Source: Pseudonocardia sp. DSM 110487 (GTDB lineage Bacteria > Actinomycetota > Actinomycetes > Mycobacteriales > Pseudonocardiaceae). From it: a stretch of 64,000 nt of DNA. Below, piece after piece: positions 9,227-16,879 of this stretch; positions within the stretch are counted from its first letter, which is position 1, and every line of letters starts with the position of its first letter. The notes below the pieces were generated by a model. It worked only from the letters and a program-made list of their open reading frames with translations. It was not told the DNA's origin and ran no database searches. The stretch spans positions 4,464,001 through 4,528,000 of the forward strand of contig NZ_CP080521.1 of assembly GCF_019468565.1 (NCBI RefSeq), written 5' to 3'. The translations under genes were made by a program, and so were the position numbers.

Positions 9227-10137
9227 GCCGCCTCCAGGCGGGCGAGCCACTCCTTGCGCCATGTCTGCGTCTTCTCCAGCTCGTTGAATGTGAAGACGTG
9301 GAAGCCTGCCAGGTTGCTGCCGGGCTGCCCGACGCCGGGGGTGAGCCGCTTGACGAGCCGGTTGGGGCTGTAGCCGCCCGGCAGGAAGAACCGCCACAGC
9401 ATGCTCTGCTGCTTCTTGAGGAAGCGGGCGGACTGGCCGAGGCCGAGCCCCGCCGTGATGCGCACGAGCTTCTGCCTGCTGACGGCGCCCGGGATGCCGA
9501 CGCGGACGGGCAGGGCGACGCCGCGGGCCTGGATGCCGCGGGCCCAGTTCATCGTGGTGTCGGCGTGGAAGCAGAGCTGGGTGATGACCTGGGTGGCGTG
9601 CGGCGCCTTCTGCTCGATGGCCTTGTCGATCAGGTCGTCGGGGATGTGCCCGTGACCTTCGGGGTAGCCGCCGATGCCGACGGTCGTGAACGGGTGCCCG
9701 ATCTCGTCGAGGCGTCGCAGGAGGCTCAGCGCGTCGGGGAAGGTGCCGGCCGGTTCCGCCGCGTCGCCGCCGATCACGAAGACGCTGCGGACGCCCGCCT
9801 CGCGCAGCTGCGCGACGATGTCGGTGAGGTGGGCGTCGTCGCGGACGAGCCGGGCCGCGAGGTGCGGCGCCGCTGTGTACCCGTGGCGGGACAGGCGCAC
9901 GGCGAGGTCGATCGTGGGGCCGAGGCCCTTCACCTCGGTCGTGGTGACGGTCAGGGCCACGTCCAGGGGGACGTGCTCGAGCACGGCCGCCTCGGTCTTC
10001 TTGAACGGGAGCACCTCGTAGCTGGTGTTCCGCAACGCCCGGACCAGCGCCTCCCGCCGCGAGACGGGAGCGCTGGTCGTCTGGTTGGGCTCGGCTCGGT
10101 CGTTCGTTGCTCGGTCGTTCGTTTCTGTCGACATCAT
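9223..10137 (-). CDS. Methylenetetrahydrofolate reductase-like protein
   Basis: A 304-residue MetF-related TIM-barrel flavoprotein, expected to interconvert 5-methyl-THF and 5,10-methylene-THF. It shows the family beta-strand pattern with VFVIGGDAAEPAGTF, IGGYPEGHGHIP and VITQLCFHADT. The ATG at 10137 overlaps the upstream stop as ATGA; a second ATG follows at 10134. The C-terminal 60 residues (after GAVSRQKL) diverge from housekeeping MetF and match the MetF relatives found beside O-demethylases. Here it would oxidise the methyl-THF made by the LigM-like enzyme rather than serve methionine synthesis. Confidence 0.85.
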   Translation of the reverse strand: MMSTETNDRATNDRAEPNQTTSAPVSRREALVRALRNTSYEVLPFKKTEAAVLEHVPLDVALTVTTTEVKGLGPTIDLAVRLSRHGYTAAPHLAARLVRDDAHLTDIVAQLREAGVRSVFVIGGDAAEPAGTFPDALSLLRRLDEIGHPFTTVGIGGYPEGHGHIPDDLIDKAIEQKAPHATQVITQLCFHADTTMNWARGIQARGVALPVRVGIPGAVSRQKLVRITAGLGLGQSARFLKKQQSMLWRFFLPGGYSPNRLVKRLTPGVGQPGSNLAGFHVFTFNELEKTQTWRKEWLARLEAA

Positions 10138-11543
10138 TTCCCCCGGTACTCGTCGCGGGCGAACTGCACGTACGGGACCGGGGCGACGGTGGCCCGGATC
10201 CTCGAGAGGCGGTGGTCCTCGACCTGCGGCTTGGCGGAGTTCGGCTCCTCGCCCCATAGCACGACGACCTCGGTGCCCGGAGCGCTGTGGGCGACGTCGA
10301 CGGTGGCGAGCGAGACCATGGCGCGCTCGTTGGCGAGGTAGCCGCAGTCGAGGGAGACGCCCACCTGTTCGTCCGCTCGATCACCGCCTGCCAGTACCTT
10401 GTCCTGCTGGTGCAGGGCGTAGCGCGCCTTCGGCAGGTCGATGTGCTTGGCGCCCGGGCCGGGGGTGAACAGCGAGCCGATCGCCGCGGCGACGTCGTCG
10501 GGATTCCACACCAGGGTGACCTTCCGGCGCGGCGGGGCCTCGGCGATCCGTTCCAGGGCGGCGCGGCCGACGAAGTCGTGGTCGAAGCGGACGTTGCGCT
10601 CGTAGCCGATGTCGTAGGGCGTGAGGTAGTAGTCGGCGATGTTGCTGGAGTCGACGCTGCCGCCGAGCGATCCGACGGCGGCGGCAGGGAGCCAGTCGCG
10701 GTAGGCCGCGAGCCGCGAGTCGTCCGCGGCGAAGATCGCCGGAAGGGGCGCTGGTACCCAGCCGGACTCCAGGTTGGCCGTCGAGTAGGCCTTCGCGCCC
10801 GCCCGGACGAGCCCGTGGTCCGCCCCGGCCGCGAGCAGGGTCGCGAGCACGGCCTCGCCGTCGGCCCACGGCCCGAACAGCTCGAAGCCGGGCTGGCCCG
10901 CCATGCCGTGGCGCAGCCCGCGGACCCGGCGGCCTGCGATCGTGAACTCGGCCATGTGGAAGAACTTCGTCGCGGGAAGCGGAGCTCCGGTGGCCTGCTC
11001 GATGACGGCGGCGGCGGTCGGCCCCTGCAGCTCGTAGCGGTAGAGCGTCGGCGGCCCGGTGCGGACGGCGGAGTTGCCGTCGCGCTCCGCGGTCGCTTTG
11101 TAGTCGCCGGTCTCGATGTGGAACTGGACCCAGTCGATCACCATGGGGTGCCCGACCAGGTCGTAGTGCGACTCCTCCAGGTGGAAGAGGATGGCGTCGC
11201 CGATCAGGTGGCCGTCCGCGTTGACGGCGACGAACTGCTTGGCCCGGTTCACCCCGAAGTTCGCGAATGTGTTGACGCCCAGGTCGCTGAGCAGGCGAAG
11301 CGCGTCCGGTCCCTCGATGAACAGGTCGGTCATGTGGTGGGACTGGTCGAGCAGCGCACACGTCCGTGCCCACGCCCGCTGCTCGGAGCGCCAGTTCGTG
11401 AACTCCGGCGCGATCGGGAACGTGTGGGCCGGCGTCGCGGCGTTCCGCAGCAGGTCGACCGCGTTGCCGGCGCGCGCGATCGCGGCAGCGAGGCTCTCGG
11501 GGGGCACGTGGTCGACGGTAGAAAGCGCGGCCCCGGTCCTCAT
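10134..11543 (-). CDS. ligM: THF-dependent O-demethylase, LigM type (GcvT fold)
   Basis: A 469-residue GcvT-fold methyltransferase. Stretches such as WRSEQRAWA, TDLFIEGPDALRLLSD, LRHGMAGQPGFELFGP, NLESGWVPAPLPAI, SSNIADYYLTPYDIGY and VLWGEE match my recollection of Sphingobium LigM, which moves the methyl group of vanillate or 3-O-methylgallate to THF. Alignment is from memory, not a search. Adjacent MetF- and PurU-type genes in coupled frames give the same one-carbon logic as the lig cluster. ATG 11543 is used; GTG 11507 aligns even better with the LigM N-terminus, and neither has a good ribosome-binding site. DMSP demethylase or dimethylglycine-type activities are alternatives. Confidence 0.78.
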   Translation of the reverse strand: MRTGAALSTVDHVPPESLAAAIARAGNAVDLLRNAATPAHTFPIAPEFTNWRSEQRAWARTCALLDQSHHMTDLFIEGPDALRLLSDLGVNTFANFGVNRAKQFVAVNADGHLIGDAILFHLEESHYDLVGHPMVIDWVQFHIETGDYKATAERDGNSAVRTGPPTLYRYELQGPTAAAVIEQATGAPLPATKFFHMAEFTIAGRRVRGLRHGMAGQPGFELFGPWADGEAVLATLLAAGADHGLVRAGAKAYSTANLESGWVPAPLPAIFAADDSRLAAYRDWLPAAAVGSLGGSVDSSNIADYYLTPYDIGYERNVRFDHDFVGRAALERIAEAPPRRKVTLVWNPDDVAAAIGSLFTPGPGAKHIDLPKARYALHQQDKVLAGGDRADEQVGVSLDCGYLANERAMVSLATVDVAHSAPGTEVVVLWGEEPNSAKPQVEDHRLSRIRATVAPVPYVQFARDEYRGK

Positions 11544-11637
11544 CGCGCGGATGACGGCATCGAGGGGGCGGTCCGTCCAGGGGGAACCAGGACAGATGAC
11601 GTTGGCCGCGGGATGTGGCCTAAGGTGACCCTTACCC

Positions 11638-11802
11638 AGGAGCGCCCTGAACAACTCAGGCCTACTGCGCGGCGCCCAGGCGGCGCCCTCGCCGCGTTGG
11701 ACGATCGCCCCGATACAACCCCGGTATCGGCGCGATCGTCCGCCTTGCGAGGACACCACCTGGACGCCGCTCGCTACGGCCCGAGTTGTTCAGGACCCTC
11801 CT
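11638..11802. repeat. 165-bp foldback element (long imperfect palindrome)
   Basis: Outer 25-bp arms (11638-11662 and 11778-11802) match at 22 of 25 positions. Inner arms (11667-11692 and 11747-11772) match at 21 of 26. The central hairpin (11700-11716 and 11724-11740) matches at 16 of 17 around a 7-nt loop. All share the same centre near 11720. Several mismatches would be G-U pairs in a minus-strand RNA. The element fills the gap between the divergent ligM-like and formyltransferase genes. A miniature inverted-repeat element or a structured leader RNA are both possible; CTAG flanks the right end, with CCAG at the left. Confidence 0.8.
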
Positions 11803-11825
11803 AGCTCGGCCTGACGGGAGATCTT

Positions 11826-12788
11826 GTGCGAGTCGTGGCGTTCGGTTACATGACCTGGGGTCGGCGCACCATCGAGGCGGTGCTCGAGGCCGGTCACGAG
11901 GTGCCCCTGATCGTCACCCACCCCGACGGCGACAACGCCTACGAGAAGATCTTCAACGAGTCGGTTGCCGAGCTCGCCGCCGACCGCGGCATCCCGCTCA
12001 TGGTCCGCAACCGCGCCGGGGACGCGGAGACGCGCGAGGCCGTCGCCGCGGCCGGTGCCGATGTCATGGTGGTCTCCAACTGGCGCACGTGGCTGCCCCC
12101 CGAGGTGTTCTCCGCCCCGCGGCTGGGCACGGTGAACGTCCACGACGCGCTGCTGCCCGCCTACGCCGGCTTCGCCCCGCTGAACTGGGCGCTGATCAAC
12201 GACGAGCCCGAGGTCGGGGTCACCGCGCACAGGATGAACGGTGACTTCGACGCGGGCGACATCATCCTGCAGTGGTCCACACCCGTCTCGGACGACGACA
12301 CGATCGTCGACCTGTTCGACCGCACTCTCGCGATGTTCGGCCCGATCACCGTCGAGGCCCTCGACCTGGTGGCGTCCGGCCGCCGGGAACCGACGCCGCA
12401 GGACCGCGCGAAGGCCTCGTACTTCCACCGCCGCGGCGACGAGGACAACCGCATCGACTGGACATGGCCTGCGCGCGACATCTTCAACCTCGTGCGGGCG
12501 CAGGTCGACCCGTACCCGAACGCCTACTGCTTCTACCGCGGGGAGCGGCTGCGGCTGCTGCGCGCCCGCGTCACCGACGACGCGATCGGCGGCACGCCGG
12601 GGCGGATCGTGATCCGGCGGGGGAGCGGGGTCGTGATCGTCGCCGGGCCCGACGCGCGGCGCGGACGCAACCCCGGCCTGCTGATCGAACGCGTGCGCAC
12701 CGACGACGGCAGTGAGTTCGACGCCGCCGAGTACTTCCCCCACATGGGCGGCTACCTCACCTCGCACCCTCCGAGAGACGACGCATGA
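11826..12788 (+). CDS. Formyltransferase family protein (Fmt/ArnA-like)
   Basis: A 320-residue protein with an N-terminal formyl_trans_N domain (1-180) and a C-terminal Fmt_C-like domain (205-300). Catalytic Asn and His are in VNVHDALLPAYAG (near 103-106) and Asp in GDFDAGDII (near 144). The usual HxSLLP has become HDALLP. The domain pair is that of methionyl-tRNA formyltransferase and of ArnA-type sugar formyltransferases; the deviations and the location beside a folate one-carbon operon point to a non-tRNA acceptor or to formyl-THF handling. GTG 11826 has a GGGAGA signal upstream. It is divergent from ligM across the foldback element. Confidence 0.75.
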   Translation: MRVVAFGYMTWGRRTIEAVLEAGHEVPLIVTHPDGDNAYEKIFNESVAELAADRGIPLMVRNRAGDAETREAVAAAGADVMVVSNWRTWLPPEVFSAPRLGTVNVHDALLPAYAGFAPLNWALINDEPEVGVTAHRMNGDFDAGDIILQWSTPVSDDDTIVDLFDRTLAMFGPITVEALDLVASGRREPTPQDRAKASYFHRRGDEDNRIDWTWPARDIFNLVRAQVDPYPNAYCFYRGERLRLLRARVTDDAIGGTPGRIVIRRGSGVVIVAGPDARRGRNPGLLIERVRTDDGSEFDAAEYFPHMGGYLTSHPPRDDA

Positions 12789-12895
12789 CCTTCCGTCGGA
12801 CGTCCTGCCTCGCCGCGGTGGCGCTCGCGCTCGTCACCGCCGGGCGGGCAGCCGGACGTGCAGAGCCGTCGCGCCGGGGCGGGAGTCGATCGTGA
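12785..12895 (+). pseudogene. Orphan signal-peptide remnant
   Basis: ATG 12785 overlaps the formyltransferase stop (ATGA) and encodes MTFRRTSCLAAVALALVTAG, a good secretory signal peptide. After about 20 residues the frame becomes arginine-rich and ends at 12895, running antisense through the 3' end of the histidine kinase gene. This looks like the surviving 5' end of an exported-protein gene (perhaps a solute-binding protein) cut off by a rearrangement near 12840. Confidence 0.4.
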
Positions 12896-14219
12896 TCGTT
12901 CCGCCGTGGCGCTCGACGACGATGCGCCGCGCGATGTCGAGGCCGAGGCCCGTGCCCTTGCCGACGTCCTTGGTCGAGAAGAACGCGTCGAACGCGCGTT
13001 CCGCCACCTGGGGCGACATTCCCGACCCGGTATCGGCGATCGACACCGACACGGCATCGCCGTCACGGCCCACCGTCACCCGCAGCGTGCCGGCGCCGTC
13101 CATCGCGTCGAGCGCGTTGTCGATCAGGTTGGTCCAGACCTGGTTCAGCTCGCTCGCGTAGGCGTCGATCGGCGGCACGTCGGACCCGTAGTCGCGGACG
13201 ATCGCGATGCCGCCACCCAGCTTGTGGGCGAGCATCGCCAGCGTGCTGTCGACGCCGCCTGCGACGTCGACGCGTTGCATCGACGCGCGATCCATCTGCG
13301 AGTACGACTTGACGGTGGCGACCAGCTCGGAGATCCGCGCGGTCGACTCCTTGAGCTCGGTGAGCAACGCGGTGGCGGACAGGGTGCTCGCCACCCACTC
13401 CATGGCCGGGCCGAGCGCGGCCCCGTCGATGACGGTGCCCGCCCGCTCGCACCAGCCGACGTCGACGCCCGCGGCGGCCAGTGCCGGGGCGAGGAGCCAC
13501 CCGCGTTCGACGCCGTGGCCGGTGAGCCACGACTCGAGGTCGTCCTCCAGGTCGGCGACGGCGAGCGGGTTCGAGACGACTTGCCGGGACCCGATCTCGC
13601 CGCGTAGGGCGTCGAGTGCCACGAACTGCCGGGCCGAGATCTCGTTCCGGGCGAGGAGGCCCAGCGACGACAGCAGGGTCCGGCAGGTCTCCTCGAGCTC
13701 GTCGATCGCCCTCGTGGCGGCCGCGGCCGGGTTGTTGATCTGGTGGGCGATGCCCGCGGCCAGCGTGCCGAGTGCGACGAGCGACTGGCGTTGACGCGCG
13801 GTCGACTCGATCGAGCGTGCCGTGTGGTACAGCCCGCTGATCAGGTGGCTTCCGAACGGGAACCAGGCGCTCGACAGCGCAGCCAGTGCCGCCGCGGGTA
13901 CCCGGAGCACCCGCCCGTCGACCTTTCCGCGCCCGGTCGCCAGGTAGACGCCGCGCTCGTCCCATGCGCGGAATCCGCCCGCCCACCTTCCGGGAACGTC
14001 CATCCGGCCGACCACGGTCTCCTCGCGGTCGAAGGTACGGCTCAGCTCGATCGCGCCGTCCACGAGCGCCCACCAGAAGACCGCAGGCTCGCCCTCGTGG
14101 AACAGCTCGACACCGGATTCGATCGGGACGACCGTGGCGGCCGCGATCAACTGCGCGATCTGGCCGTCGGACAGGTCGCCGAACAGCGGCAGCGATCTGA
14201 GGTCCTCGACGCGGATCAC
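12834..14219 (-). CDS. Histidine kinase with N-terminal cyclic-nucleotide-binding domain
   Basis: A 461-residue soluble kinase. A cNMP-binding-like beta roll occupies about 10-125 (VELFHEGEPAVFWWALVDG). The H-box lies near 150-165 with His159 in LAAGIAHQINNPAAA. The N-box (NQVWTNLIDNALDAMDG), G1 (DTGSGM), F (AFFSTKD) and G2 (GTGLGLDIA) boxes complete HATPase_c. The H-box HQINNP type is that of kinases related to CRP-fused sensors that often signal redox or cyclic nucleotides. No response regulator is adjacent. The 138 bases upstream of its start contain no gene and presumably its promoter. Confidence 0.88.
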   Translation of the reverse strand: MIRVEDLRSLPLFGDLSDGQIAQLIAAATVVPIESGVELFHEGEPAVFWWALVDGAIELSRTFDREETVVGRMDVPGRWAGGFRAWDERGVYLATGRGKVDGRVLRVPAAALAALSSAWFPFGSHLISGLYHTARSIESTARQRQSLVALGTLAAGIAHQINNPAAAATRAIDELEETCRTLLSSLGLLARNEISARQFVALDALRGEIGSRQVVSNPLAVADLEDDLESWLTGHGVERGWLLAPALAAAGVDVGWCERAGTVIDGAALGPAMEWVASTLSATALLTELKESTARISELVATVKSYSQMDRASMQRVDVAGGVDSTLAMLAHKLGGGIAIVRDYGSDVPPIDAYASELNQVWTNLIDNALDAMDGAGTLRVTVGRDGDAVSVSIADTGSGMSPQVAERAFDAFFSTKDVGKGTGLGLDIARRIVVERHGGTITIDSRPGATALHVRLPARR

Positions 14220-14357
14220 AGGGTCGTTCTCATCGGATCTTGATAGCTCACGTCTATGCGCCTCGCCCTCGGCACAGCCGACGTTACGCCGGCTGGTCGA
14301 CCCGGTCCCGGGCTGCCGCCTGGGCGTTCGGCCGGTGGGGTCAGCCGCGGGTGCTCC

Positions 14358-14612
14358 CTACTCGGACCACAGGACCCGCAGCACATCGACGCGCCGCTGG
14401 TCCTCGAGGACGAGGTAGGTGACCATGCCTCTGCCATTCGGTCCGAAGACGAGTTGCCGCATGGCCCCGTCCGGATTGCTCATGTTGTAAGGATCGCCGC
14501 TCCACGGAGCCAACTCGAGCACGTCGATCACCTGCGCATAGTGGTCAAGCGCTTCGTTCGGCAGGGCAGCGATCTGCTCGATCGCTTCCTCGTATGTCCT
14601 GAGGACGTACAA
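14358..14612 (-). CDS. RelE/ParE-like toxin candidate
   Basis: An 84-residue protein with a beta-rich C-terminal half (MVTYLVLEDQRRVDVLRVLW) and an N-terminal helix pair typical of small RelE/ParE-superfamily mRNA interferases or gyrase poisons. Its only start is a TTG immediately after the antitoxin stop (TAG-TTG) and in the same frame, so translation depends on reinitiation or stop read-through. The small size and pairing with a DUF6247 gene support a type II toxin-antitoxin module. The catalytic residues are not certain and the cellular target is unknown. Confidence 0.7.
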   Translation of the reverse strand: MYVLRTYEEAIEQIAALPNEALDHYAQVIDVLELAPWSGDPYNMSNPDGAMRQLVFGPNGRGMVTYLVLEDQRRVDVLRVLWSE

Positions 14613-14939
14613 CTATCGGCCGAGCCTCTGATTGATGAGCGCCCTCAAATCGTCCGCGCTCGCACTCGGGAGGTTCTCGCCGGCACGGAGGCGTGCAGCG
14701 GTGGCGAGCATGCGGCGATGGGCCTGGGGATCGGCTTGGGTGCTCCGTGCGATCCGTCGCCATCGCTCGAGTGTGTCGAAGACCTCGGTGAGGTCCAGCG
14801 TTTCAGCCGCGCGCGCCAAGGCAGTGCGCCACTCCCTGTCGAAGTCTCCGACCTCTTCAGGCAGCAGCACGGCCCGAATCGCACGGGGCGTGGTCGCGGG
14901 GGGACCGTCGTGGTGCCCGGCGCCTGCGGGTGCGGTCAC
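14613..14939 (-). CDS. DUF6247 family protein, probable antitoxin
   Basis: A 108-residue helical protein with the DUF6247 pattern: a short disordered N-terminus, RAIRAVLLPEEVGDFDREWR, then a TLERWRRIAR helix. Such proteins commonly precede RelE-like toxins in actinobacteria and serve as putative antitoxins; that assignment is from gene context, not experiment. GTG 14939 is the first in-frame start; a TATGGT box seven bases upstream suggests a leaderless or near-leaderless transcript. Two perfect 14-bp direct repeats lie 50-77 bases upstream and may be its operator. Confidence 0.7.
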   Translation of the reverse strand: MTAPAGAGHHDGPPATTPRAIRAVLLPEEVGDFDREWRTALARAAETLDLTEVFDTLERWRRIARSTQADPQAHRRMLATAARLRAGENLPSASADDLRALINQRLGR

Positions 14940-14988
14940 GTGCTCACCATAGCCGTGCAGACGCTCGTCGGGTCTCCGGTCGTCTTGT

Positions 14989-15016
14989 GTCGCTCGTACA
15001 ACGTCGCTCGTACAAC
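14989..15016. repeat. Two perfect 14-bp tandem repeats upstream of the TA pair
   Basis: GTCGCTCGTACAAC occurs twice head to tail (14989-15002 and 15003-15016). On the minus strand each copy contains TTGTAC. The location, just upstream of the antitoxin promoter region, suits an autoregulatory operator, but replication slippage could also explain it. Confidence 0.6.
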
Positions 15017-15020
15017 GCGG

Positions 15021-16067
15021 TCAGCGCGCCTGCAGCGGGAGCAGATCCTCCGCCGCGAACGAGGCCTGCACCGCGTCGCCCGGCTGCCACGACGCCCCGG
15101 CGCTGCGCGGCTGCTCGGCCACCACCGTGATGCCGGAGGGTTCGAGCTCCAGGTGGTAGCGGACGGTGTCGCCGAGGTAGACGCGGCCGGTGACCTTCGC
15201 CCCGTGTGCGGTGGGGGTCGGCTCGCCCGCCGGGGCCAGACGGACCGCCGAGGGGCGGATCCCGACGTGGTCGGCCGGGCCCGCGCTCGGCACGGGCAGC
15301 TCCAGCCCGTCGGCGGTGCGATAGCGGCCGTCCACGACCTCGCCGGGGAAGATGTTCTCCACGCCCATGAAGTCGGCGACGAACACCGTGCGCGGGCGCT
15401 CGAACACCTCCGACGGGCTGCCGACCTGCTCCACCCGCCCGGCGTTCAGCACGGCGATCCGGTCGGAGATCGACAGCGCCTCCTCCTGGTCGTGGGTGAC
15501 GAACAGGACCGCCTGGTCCAGTCGTTGCTGCAGGGCGCGCAGCTCGAGGCGGATCTCCTGGCGGAGCTTGGCGTCGAGGTTGGACAGCGGTTCGTCCATG
15601 AGCAGCACACGCGGCCGGACGGCGACGGCGCGCGCGACGGCCACGCGCTGCTGCTGCCCACCCGACAGCTGTCCGGGGTAGCGGTCGGCGAGCTGACCGA
15701 TGTCCATGAGGGCAAGGGCTTCCCGCACCCGCTCGGTCACCTCGGCGGCGGGCAGCTTCCTCGCCCGCAGCCCGTAGGCGACGTTGTCCCGCACGCGCAG
15801 GTGCGGGAAGAGCGCGTAGTTCTGGAACACCACGGCGGTGTCGCGCCGGTAGGGCGGCACCGCCGTGACGTCCTTGCCGGCGAGCAGGACGCGGCCTGCG
15901 TCGGCGGGGAGGAAGCCTGCCACGACGTTCAGCGTGGTGGTCTTGCCACAGCCGCTCGGGCCGAGCAGGCTCACCAGCTCGCCCGCCTCGACGTCGACGT
16001 GGATGGCGTCGAGCACCGGCGTGGAGCCGAACGACTTGCTGACGCCTTCGACGGTCAGTGCAGTCAT
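15021..16067 (-). CDS. ABC transporter ATPase, spermidine/putrescine type (PotA-like)
   Basis: A 348-residue importer ATPase. Walker A is GPSGCGKTTT (near 37-46), the signature LSGGQQQRVAVARAV (near 138), Walker B VLLMDEPLSNLD (near 160) and the switch His in VTHDQEEAL. A C-terminal TOBE_2 domain covers about 265-340. ATG 16067 overlaps the permease stop as ATGA. It energises the two permeases upstream; the substrate class (polyamine, or another small cation or organic acid) cannot be fixed from sequence. Confidence 0.9.
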   Translation of the reverse strand: MTALTVEGVSKSFGSTPVLDAIHVDVEAGELVSLLGPSGCGKTTTLNVVAGFLPADAGRVLLAGKDVTAVPPYRRDTAVVFQNYALFPHLRVRDNVAYGLRARKLPAAEVTERVREALALMDIGQLADRYPGQLSGGQQQRVAVARAVAVRPRVLLMDEPLSNLDAKLRQEIRLELRALQQRLDQAVLFVTHDQEEALSISDRIAVLNAGRVEQVGSPSEVFERPRTVFVADFMGVENIFPGEVVDGRYRTADGLELPVPSAGPADHVGIRPSAVRLAPAGEPTPTAHGAKVTGRVYLGDTVRYHLELEPSGITVVAEQPRSAGASWQPGDAVQASFAAEDLLPLQAR

Positions 16068-16879
16068 CCCTTCACCCCACCCGAGAGGACCTGGCCGAAC
16101 CGGATGAACCTGTTGGACACCGCCAGCAGCGTGCCCACCAGCAGGATCTGCACGGTGGACACCGCGGCGAGCGTCGGGTCCACGCGGAACTCGGCGTACT
16201 GCACCATCGCCACCGGCAGCGTGATCTGCCCGGGGGATATGAGGAACAAGCTGATCTCCAGCTCGGCGAACGAGAAGATGAAGGCGAAGATGAACGCCCC
16301 GACGAGCGAGGGCCGCAGCAGCGGCAGCGTCACCCGCCACAGCGTTTGCCACGGGCCGCGGCCGAGGTCGAGCGAGGCCCGCTCGACGTCCGTGCCGAGG
16401 CCCGCCAGTCCGGCGTGCACGAGCCGGAACGTCCACGGCAGCGTGATCATCGTGTGCGCGAGCAGCAGGGCCCCGAGCGTCGGCACGAGCCGCACCTGCA
16501 GCATCCACGACAGCTGGTAGAGGTAGATGTAGACCGCCACGCCGCTGACGATCGCGGGGATCAGCAGCGGCAGCAGGAACCCGTTCTCCAGGAGACCGCG
16601 AAAGCGGAGCCGGGCGCGGGAGAGCCCGATCGCGGCGAGGAGGCCGAGCGCCGTCGAGAGCGCCGCGGTCGACAGGGCCAGCACGAAGGACAGCCGCAGC
16701 CCGCCGAAGAGGCCGCGTTCGCGCGTGAGCTCGCCGAACCAGCGCAGCGAGTAGCCCGGCGGCGGGAACGTGAGGAACTCGCTGTTGAACACCGACATCC
16801 AGACGACGAGTGCCACCGGCAGTAGCATGAAGCCGAACACCAGCACGCCGACGACGACCAGCCAGCGGGGAATGGTCAC
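16064..16879 (-). CDS. ABC transporter permease (PotC-like)
   Basis: A 271-residue inner-membrane permease with about six hydrophobic segments and the EAA-type coupling loop ERASLDLGRGPWQTLWRVTL before the last two segments. GTG 16879 makes a GTGA overlap with the preceding permease; an ATG at 16894 is an alternative. It pairs with the neighbouring PotB-like permease as the heterodimeric channel of the importer. Confidence 0.88.
   Translation of the reverse strand: MTIPRWLVVVGVLVFGFMLLPVALVVWMSVFNSEFLTFPPPGYSLRWFGELTRERGLFGGLRLSFVLALSTAALSTALGLLAAIGLSRARLRFRGLLENGFLLPLLIPAIVSGVAVYIYLYQLSWMLQVRLVPTLGALLLAHTMITLPWTFRLVHAGLAGLGTDVERASLDLGRGPWQTLWRVTLPLLRPSLVGAFIFAFIFSFAELEISLFLISPGQITLPVAMVQYAEFRVDPTLAAVSTVQILLVGTLLAVSNRFIRFGQVLSGGVKG

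Noticed and set aside
10134..11543. Housekeeping glycine-cleavage GcvT
   Set aside because: It is about 100 residues longer than GcvT, matches LigM stretches better, and gcvH and gcvP are not nearby.
11544..11825. THF or glycine riboswitch upstream of the ligM-like gene
   Set aside because: None of the known conserved aptamer blocks is present; the region is explained by the long palindrome.
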